Source of the DNA: Saccoglossus kowalevskii
Taxonomy: Eukaryota; Hemichordata; Enteropneusta; Harrimaniidae
Assembly: GCF_000003605.2 (NCBI RefSeq)
Contig: NW_003137567.1
Coordinates: forward strand, 1-42,325
Reading direction: 5' to 3'
DNA: 42,325 nucleotides
The notes under the pieces are model-generated. The model was given only the letters and a program-made list of their open reading frames with translations. It ran no database searches and was not told where the DNA came from. Below, in pieces: positions 36,066-42,325 of this stretch (the first letter of the stretch is position 1; every line of letters starts with the position of its first letter). A program made the position numbers and the translations under genes.

Positions 36066-37332
36066 TTTTACTTTGACATTCAAAGTGTTCCACTGACTTC
36101 TTCTTTGGCATTCAAAGCATTCCACTGGATTTTACTTTGGCATTCAAAGCATTCCACTGACTTTTACTTTCACATTCAAAGCATCCTACTGACTTTTACT
36201 TTCACATTCAAAGCATTCCACTGACTTTCACTTTGGCATTCAAAGCATTCCACTGGATTTTACTTTGGCATTCAAAGCATTCCACTGACTTTCACTTTGG
36301 CATTCAAAGCATTCCACTGGATTTTACTTTGGCATTCAAAGTGTTCCACTGACTTTTACTTTGGCATTCAAAGCATTCCACTGACTTTTACTTTGGCATT
36401 CAAAGCATTCCACTGACTTTTACTTTGACATTCAAAGCATTCCACTGGATTTTACTTTGGCATTCAAAGTGTTCCACTGACTTTTACTTTGGCATTCAAA
36501 GCATTCCACTGACTTTTACTTTGGCATTCAAAGCATTCCACTGGATTTTACTTTGACATTCAAAGTGTTCCACTGACTTCTTCTTTGGCATTCAAAGCAT
36601 TACACTGGATTTTACTTTGGCATTCAAAGCATTCCACTGACTTTTACTTTGGCATTCAAAGCATTCCACTGACTTTTACTTTGGCATTCAAAGCATTCCA
36701 CTGACTTTTACTTTGGCATTCAAAACATTCCACTGGATTTTACTTTGGCATTCAAAGCATTCCACTGACTTTTACTTTGGCATTAAAAGCATTCCACTGG
36801 ATTTTGCTTTGGTATTCAAAGTGTTCCACTGACTTTTACTTTGGCATTCAAAGTGTTTCACTGACTTTTACTTTGGCATTCAAAGCATTCCACTGGATTT
36901 TGCTTTGGTATTCAAAGCATCCTACTGACTTTTACTTTGACATTCAAAGCATTCCACTGACTTTTACTTTGGCATTCAAAGCATTCCACTGGATTTTACT
37001 TTCACATTAATGTGTTTCACTGACTTTTACTTTGGCATTCAAAGCATTCCACTGACTTTTACTTTGGCATTCAAAGCATTCCACTGACTTTTACTTTGGC
37101 ATTCAAAGCATTCCACTGGATTTTGCTTTGGCATTCAAAGTGTTCCACTGACTTTTACTTTGGCATTCAAAGTTTTCCACTGACTTTTACTTTGGCATTC
37201 AAAGTGTTCCACTGACTTTTACTTTGGCATTCAAAGTGTTTCACTGACTTTTACTTTGGCATTCAAAGCATTCCACTGGATTTTGCTTTGGTATTCAAAG
37301 TGTTCCACTGACTTTTATTTTAGCATTCAAAG

Positions 37333-37746
37333 CATTCCAGTTATTTACTTTGGCATTCAAAGCATTCCACTGGATTTTACTTTGGCATTCAAAGCATTCC
37401 ACTGGATTTTACTTTGGCATTCAAAGCATCCTACTGACTTTTACTTTCACATTCAAAGCATCCTACTGACTTTTACTTTCACATTCAAAGCATTCCACTG
37501 ACTTTTACTTTGGCATTCAAAGTGTTTCACTGACTTTTACTTTGGCATTCAAAGCATTCCACTGGATTTTGCTTTGGTATTCAAAGTGTTCCACTGACTT
37601 TTACTTTGGCATTTAAAGTGTTCCACTGACTTTTACTTTGGCATTCAAAGTGTTTCACTGACTTTTACTTTGGCATTGAAAGCATTCCACTGGATTTTGC
37701 TTTGGTATTCAAAGTGTTCCACTGACTTTTATTTTGGCATTCAAAG
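37333..37746 (+). repeat. 414-bp higher-order unit
   Basis: G monomers start at 37333 and 37747 (the second reads CATTCTAGTT). It carries the CATTGAAAG change at 37678 and follows an F monomer with TTTTAGCATT at about 37318-37327. It therefore combines two private variants that occur separately at 22889 and 30403. Confidence 0.87.
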
Positions 37747-38287
37747 CATTCTAGTTATTTACTTTGGCATTCAAAGCATTCCACTGGATTTTACTTTGGC
37801 ATTCAAAGCATCCTACTGACTTTTACTTTCACATTCAAAGCATCCTACTGACTTTTACTTTCACATTCAAAGCATTCCACTGACTTTCACTTTGGCATTC
37901 AAAGCATTCCACTGGATTTTACTTTGGCATTCAAAGCATTCCACTGACTTTCACTTTGGCATTCAAAGCATTCCACTGGATTTTACTTTGGCATTCAAAG
38001 TGTTCCACTGACTTTTACTTTGGCATTCAAAGCATTCCACTGACTTTTACTTTGGCATTCAAAGCATTTCACTGACTTTTACTTTGACATTCAAAGCATT
38101 CCACTGGATTTTACTTTGGCATTCAAAGTGTTCCACTGACTTTTACTTTGGCATTCAAAGCATTCCACTGACTTTTACTTTGGCATTCAAAGCATTCCAC
38201 TGACTTTTACTTTGACATCCAAAGCATTCCACTGGATTTTACTTTGGCATTCAAAGTGTTCCACTGACTTCTTCTTTGGCATTCAAA

Positions 38288-38316
38288 GCGTTACACTGAT
38301 TTTACTTGGCATTCAA
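38288..38316 (+). other. Short run-contraction patch at a block junction
   Basis: CACTGATTTTACTTGGC has lost a G and a T. It falls exactly where the block shared with 22415-23499 ends and H-H begins, so it may mark an assembly join rather than a biological junction. Confidence 0.55.
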
Positions 38317-39563
38317 AGCATCCTACTGACTTTTACTTTCACATTCAAAGCATCCTACTGACTTTTACTTTCACATTCAAAGCATTCCACTGACTTTTAC
38401 TTTGGCATTCAAAGTGTTTCACTGACTTTTACTTTGGCATTCAAAGCATTCCACTGGATTTTGCTTTGGTATTCAAAGTGTTCCACTGACTTTCACTTTG
38501 GCATTTAAAGTGTTCCACTGACTTTTACTTTGGCATTCAAAGTGTTTCACTGACTTTTACTTTGGCATTCAAAGCATTCCACTGGATTTTGCTTTGGTAT
38601 TCAAAGTGTTCCACTGACTTTTATTTTGGCATTCAAAGCATTCCAGTTATTTACTTTGGCATTCAAAGCATTCCACTGGAATTTACTTTGGCATTCAAAG
38701 CATCCTACTGACTTTTACTTTCACATTCAAAGCATCCTACTGACTTTTACTTTCACATTCAAAGCATTCCACTGACTTTCACTTTGGCATTCAAAGCATT
38801 CCACTGGATCTTACTTTGGCATTCAAAGCATTCCACTGACTTTCACTTTGGCATTCAAAGCATTCCACTGGATATTACTTTGGCATTCAAAGTGTTCCAC
38901 TGACTTTTACTTTGGCATTCAAAGCATTCCACTGACTTTTACTTTGGCATTCAAAGCATTCCACTGACTTTTACTTTGGCATTCAAAGCATTCCACTGAC
39001 TTTTACTTTGACATTCAAAGCATTCCACTGGATTTTACTTTGGCATTCAAAGTGTTCCACTGACTTTTACTTTGGCATTCAAAGTGTTTCACTGACTTTT
39101 ACTTTGGCATTCAAAGCATTCCACTGGATTTTGCTTTGGTATTCAAAGCATCCTACTGACTTTTACTTTGACATTCAAAGCATTCCACTGACTTTTACTT
39201 TGGCATTCAAAGCATTCCACTGGATTTTACTTTCACATTAATGTGTTTCACTGACTTTTACTTTGGCATTCAAAGCATTCCACTGACTTTTACTTTGGCA
39301 TTCAAAGCATTCCACTGACTTTTACTTTGGCATTCAAAGCATTCCACTGGATTTTGCTTTGGCATTCAAAGTGTTCCACTGACTTTTACTTTGGCATTCA
39401 AAGTTTTCCACTGACTTTTACTTTGGCATTCAAAGCATTCCACTGACTTTTACTTTGACATTCAAAGCATTCCACTGGATTTTACTTTGGCATTCAAAGT
39501 GTTCCACTGACTTTTACTTTGGCATTCAAAGCATTCCACTGACTTTTACTTTGGCATTCAAAG

Positions 39564-40041
39564 CATTCCACTGACTTTTACTTTGACATCCAAAGCATTC
39601 CACTGGATTTTACTTTGACATTCAAAGTGTTCCACTGACTTCTTCTTTGGCATTCAAAGCATTACACTGGATTTTACTTTTGCATTCAAAGTGTTCCACT
39701 GGATTTTACTTTGGCATTCTAAGTGTTCCACTGACTTTTACTTTGGCATTCAAAGTGTTCCACTGACTTTTACTTTGGCATTCAAAGTGTTTCATTGACT
39801 TTTACTTTGGCATTCAAAGCATTCCACTGGATTTTGCTTTGGTATTCAAAGTGTTCCACTGACTTTTATTTTGGCATTCAAAGCATTCCAGTTATTTACT
39901 TTGGCATTCAAAGCATTCCACTAGATTTTACTTTGGCATTCAAAGCATCCTACTGACTTTTACTTTCACATTCAAAGCATCCTACTGACTTTTACTTTCA
40001 CATTCAAAGCATTCCACTGACTTTCACTTTGGCATTCAAAG
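39564..40041 (+). repeat. 478-bp cassette, rightmost copy
   Basis: J starts at 39564, M ends at 39723 and G starts at 39884, with the CCACTAGATTTTAC variant following. Confidence 0.86.
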
Positions 40042-40955
40042 CATTCCACTGGATTTTACTTTGGCATTCAAAGCATTCCACTGACTTTTACTTTGGTATT
40101 CAAAGCATCCTACTGACTTTTACTTTGACATTCAAAGCATTCCACTGACTTTTACTTTGGCATTCAAAGCATTCCACTGGATTTTACTTTCACATTAATG
40201 TGTTTCACTGACTTTTACTTTGGCATTCAAAGCATTCCACTGACTTTTACTTTGGCATTCAAAGCATTCCACTGACTTTTACTTTGGCATTCAAAGCATT
40301 CCACTGGATTTTGCTTTGGCATTCAAAGTGTTCCACTGACTTTTACTTTGGCATTCAAAGTTTTCCACTGACTTTTACTTTGGCATTCAAAGTGTTCCAC
40401 TGACTTTTACTTTGGCATTCAAAGTGTTTCACTGACTTTTACTTTGGCATTCAAAGCATTCCACTGGATTTTGCTTTGGTATTCAAAGTGTTCCACTGAC
40501 TTTTATTTTAGCATTCAAAGCATTCCAGTTATTTACTTTGGCATTCAAAGCATTCCACTGGATTTTACTTTGGCATTCAAAGCATTCCACTGGATTTTAC
40601 TTTGGCATTCAAAGCATCCTACTGACTTTTACTTTCACATTCAAAGCATCCTACTGACTTTTACTTTCACATTCAAAGCATTCCACTGACTTTTACTTTG
40701 GCATTTAAAGTGTTCCACTGACTTTTACTTTGGCATTCAAAGCATTCCACTGACTTTTACTTTGACATTCAAAGCATTCCACTGGATTTTACTTTGGCAT
40801 TCAAAGTGTTCCACTGACTTTTACTTTGGCATTCAAAGCATTCCACTGACTTTTACTTTGGCATTCAAAGCATTCCACTGGATTTTACTTTGACATTCAA
40901 AGTGTTCCACTGACTTCTTCTTTGGCATTCAAAGCATTCCACTGGATTTTACTTT

Positions 40956-41400
40956 CACATTAATGTGTTTCACTGACTTTTACTTTGGCATTCAAAGCAT
41001 TCCACTGACTTTTACTTTGGCATTCAAAGCATTCCACTGACTTTTACTTTGGCATTCAAAGCATTCCACTGGATTTTGCTTTGGCATTCAAAGTGTTCCA
41101 CTGACTTTTACTTTGGCATTCAAAGTTTTCCACTGACTTTTACTTTGGCATTCAAAGTGTTCCACTGACTTTTACTTTGGCATTCAAAGTGTTTCACTGA
41201 CTTTTACTTTGGCATTCAAAGCATTCCACTGGATTTTGCTTTGGTATTCAAAGTGTTCCACTGACTTTTATTTTGGCATTCAAAGCATTCCAGTTATTTA
41301 CTTTGGCATTCAAAGCATTCCACTGGATTTTACTTTGGCATTCAAAGCATTCCACTGGATTTTACTTTGGCATTCAAAGCATTCCACTGGATTTTACTTT
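40956..41400 (+). repeat. 445-bp higher-order unit, second copy
   Basis: N palindromes start at 40956 and 41401, exactly 445 apart, with the same 14-monomer order as at 19513-19957. Sequence after 41428 is a run-contraction patch, so the array beyond this unit is less reliable. Confidence 0.88.
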
Positions 41401-41427
41401 CACATTAATGTGTTTCACTGACTTTTA

Positions 41428-41690
41428 CTTTGCATCAAAGCATCCACTGACTTTTACTTTGGCATTCAAAGCATTCACTGACTTTACTTGGCATCAAAGC
41501 ATCCACTGGATTTGCTTTGGCATTCAAAGTGTCCACTGACTTTTACTTTGGCATTCAAAGTTTTCCACTGACTTTACTTTGGCATTCAAAGTGTTTCCAC
41601 TGACTTTTACTTTGGCATTCAAAGTGTTTCACTGACTTTTACTTTGGCATTCAAAGCATTCCACTGGATTTTGCTTTTGGTATTCAAAGT
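41428..41690 (+). other. Run-contraction patch, longest
   Basis: About eight monomers show TTTGCATCAAAG, CATCCACTG, CATTCACTG, ACTTGGCATC, GGATTTGC, GTGTCCACTG, GACTTTACTT, GTGTTTCCACTG and GCTTTTGG. It directly follows the 445-bp unit at 40956. Confidence 0.72.
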
Positions 41691-41721
41691 GTTCCACTGA
41701 CTTTTATTTTGGCATTCAAAG

Positions 41722-42135
41722 CATTCCAGTTATTTACTTTGGCATTCAAAGCCTTCCACTGGATTTTACTTTGGCATTCAAAGCATTCCACTGGATTTTA
41801 CTTTGGCATTCAAAGCATCCTACTGACTTTTACTTTCACATTCAAAGCATCCTACTGACTTTTACTTTCACATTCAAAGCATTCCACTGACTTTTACTTT
41901 GGCATTCAAAGTGTTTCACTGACTTTTACTTTGGCATTCAAAGCATTCCACTGGATTTTGCTTTGGTATTCAAAGTGTTCCACTGACTTTTACTTTGGCA
42001 TTTAAAGTGTTCCACTGACTTTTACTTTGGCATTCAAAGTGTTTCACTGACTTTTACTTTGGCATTCAAAGAATTCCACTGGATTTTGCTTTGGTATTCA
42101 AAGTGTTCCACTGACTTTTATTTTGGCATTCAAAG
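41722..42135 (+). repeat. 414-bp higher-order unit near the right end
   Basis: G monomers start at 41722 and 42136. It begins just after a long run-contraction patch (41428-41690) and reads cleanly, apart from single changes such as GCCTTCC and GAATTCC. Confidence 0.86.
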
Positions 42136-42314
42136 CATTCCAGTTATTTACTTTGGCATTCAAAGCACCCTACTGACTTTTACTTTCACATTCAAAGCAT
42201 TCCACTGACTTTCACTTTGACATTCAAAGCATTCCACTGGATTTTACTTTGGCATTCAAAGCATTCCACTGACTTTCACTTTGGCATTCAAAGCATTCCA
42301 CTGGATTTTACTTT

Positions 42315-42325
42315 GGCATCAAATG
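42315..42325 (+). other. Run contraction at the right end
   Basis: The last bases read GGCATCAAATG instead of GGCATTCAAAG. Together with the patch at 1-75 this suggests that both window ends are contig edges. Confidence 0.5.

Larger units (their letters stand above)
1..42325 (+). repeat. 32-bp satellite array filling the window
   Basis: One 32-bp monomer is repeated head to tail in a single orientation with no interruption; both window ends lie inside the array. A consensus copy is at 11834-11865, opening CATTCCACTG and closing CTTTGGCATTCAAAG. Base counts of that copy are T12 C8 A8 G4, so the plus strand is pyrimidine-rich with twice as much C as G. Most copies differ from consensus by one to four substitutions, and the same linked substitutions recur, defining subfamilies A to Q and T as lettered in the summary. 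Length variants are rare: G is 30 bp and N is 31 bp. There is no gene, RNA gene, mobile element or unique spacer anywhere in the window. Array length and layered structure fit eukaryotic heterochromatic satellite DNA; that is inference. The family is not one I recognise. Confidence 0.97.

Noticed and set aside
38809-38880. GATCTTACTT and GATATTACTT as restriction-like or regulatory motifs
   Set aside because: They are single substitutions in B monomers that recur at about 10248/10312, 20872/20936 and 38809/38872 because the surrounding block is duplicated.
1-42325. CRISPR array (repeats of about 32 bp)
   Set aside because: Monomers abut directly with no unique spacers, vary in linked subfamilies and extend for 42 kb; no cas-like gene is present.
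1-42325. Telomeric repeat
   Set aside because: No TTAGGG, TTTAGGG, TTAGG or similar short G-rich repeat is present on either strand.
1-42325. Transposon or retroelement inside the array
   Set aside because: No break in the 32-bp period longer than a base or two was seen, and no terminal repeats, target-site duplications or coding remnants.

Overview
The window is satellite DNA from end to end. A 32-bp monomer is repeated head to tail in one orientation across all 42,325 bases, about 1,320 copies, with no unique sequence anywhere. I see no protein-coding gene, RNA gene, transposable element, CRISPR array or bacterial regulatory feature. The organism is almost certainly a eukaryote, because homogeneous arrays of this length with layered higher-order structure are typical of pericentromeric, subtelomeric or other heterochromatic blocks. 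I do not recognise the monomer and will not name a species. A consensus copy is at 11834-11865: it opens with CATTCCACTG, has a T-rich centre and closes with CTTTGGCATTCAAAG (12 T, 8 C, 8 A, 4 G; 37.5% GC; no CpG).

Monomers fall into recurring subfamilies, lettered here by diagnostic changes. A is the consensus. B has CTGGATTTTAC. C has GGATTTTGC plus GGTATTC. C' is like C but keeps GGCATTC. D starts TGTTCC. E starts TGTTTC (E' has TGTTTCATTG). F is a D with TTTTATTTTGG. G is a 30-bp form with CCAGTTATTTAC. H starts CATCCTACTG and has TTCACATTC. I has CTTTCACTTTGG. J has GACATCCAAAG. K has GACTTCTTC. L has CATTACACTGG. M ends ATTCTAAG. N is a 31-bp form ending CACATTAATG. O starts TTTTCC. P ends CATTTAAAG. 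Q is a B with TTTGACATTC. T is an A with TTTGACATTC.

The order of subfamilies is not random. Three higher-order units recur: a 13-monomer, 414-bp unit (G-B-B-H-H-A-E-C-P-D-E-C-F) whose G-to-G spacing is exactly 414 at eleven places; a 14-monomer, 445-bp unit beginning with N, seen twice; and a 15-monomer, 478-bp cassette (J-Q-K-L-M-D-D-E'-C-F-G-B-H-H-I), seen about seven times. These are embedded in a mosaic of 0.5-1.1 kb duplications, often 1.6 to 31 kb apart, that share rare private substitutions. This points to repeated unequal exchange or conversion rather than one regular higher-order array.

Two further layers matter to a reader. About a dozen short patches, including both ends of the window, show clustered losses in base runs (TTTT to TTT, TTT to TT, AAA to AA, TTCC to TCC). 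They look like unpolished long-read consensus, so the window may be a whole contig with weak joins. The stop-free stretches on the plus strand are a product of the repeat: 32 bp gives a 96-bp, 32-codon period, TGA appears in CCACTGAC monomers and becomes TGG in CCACTGGAT monomers, and most such stretches can begin only at TTG.
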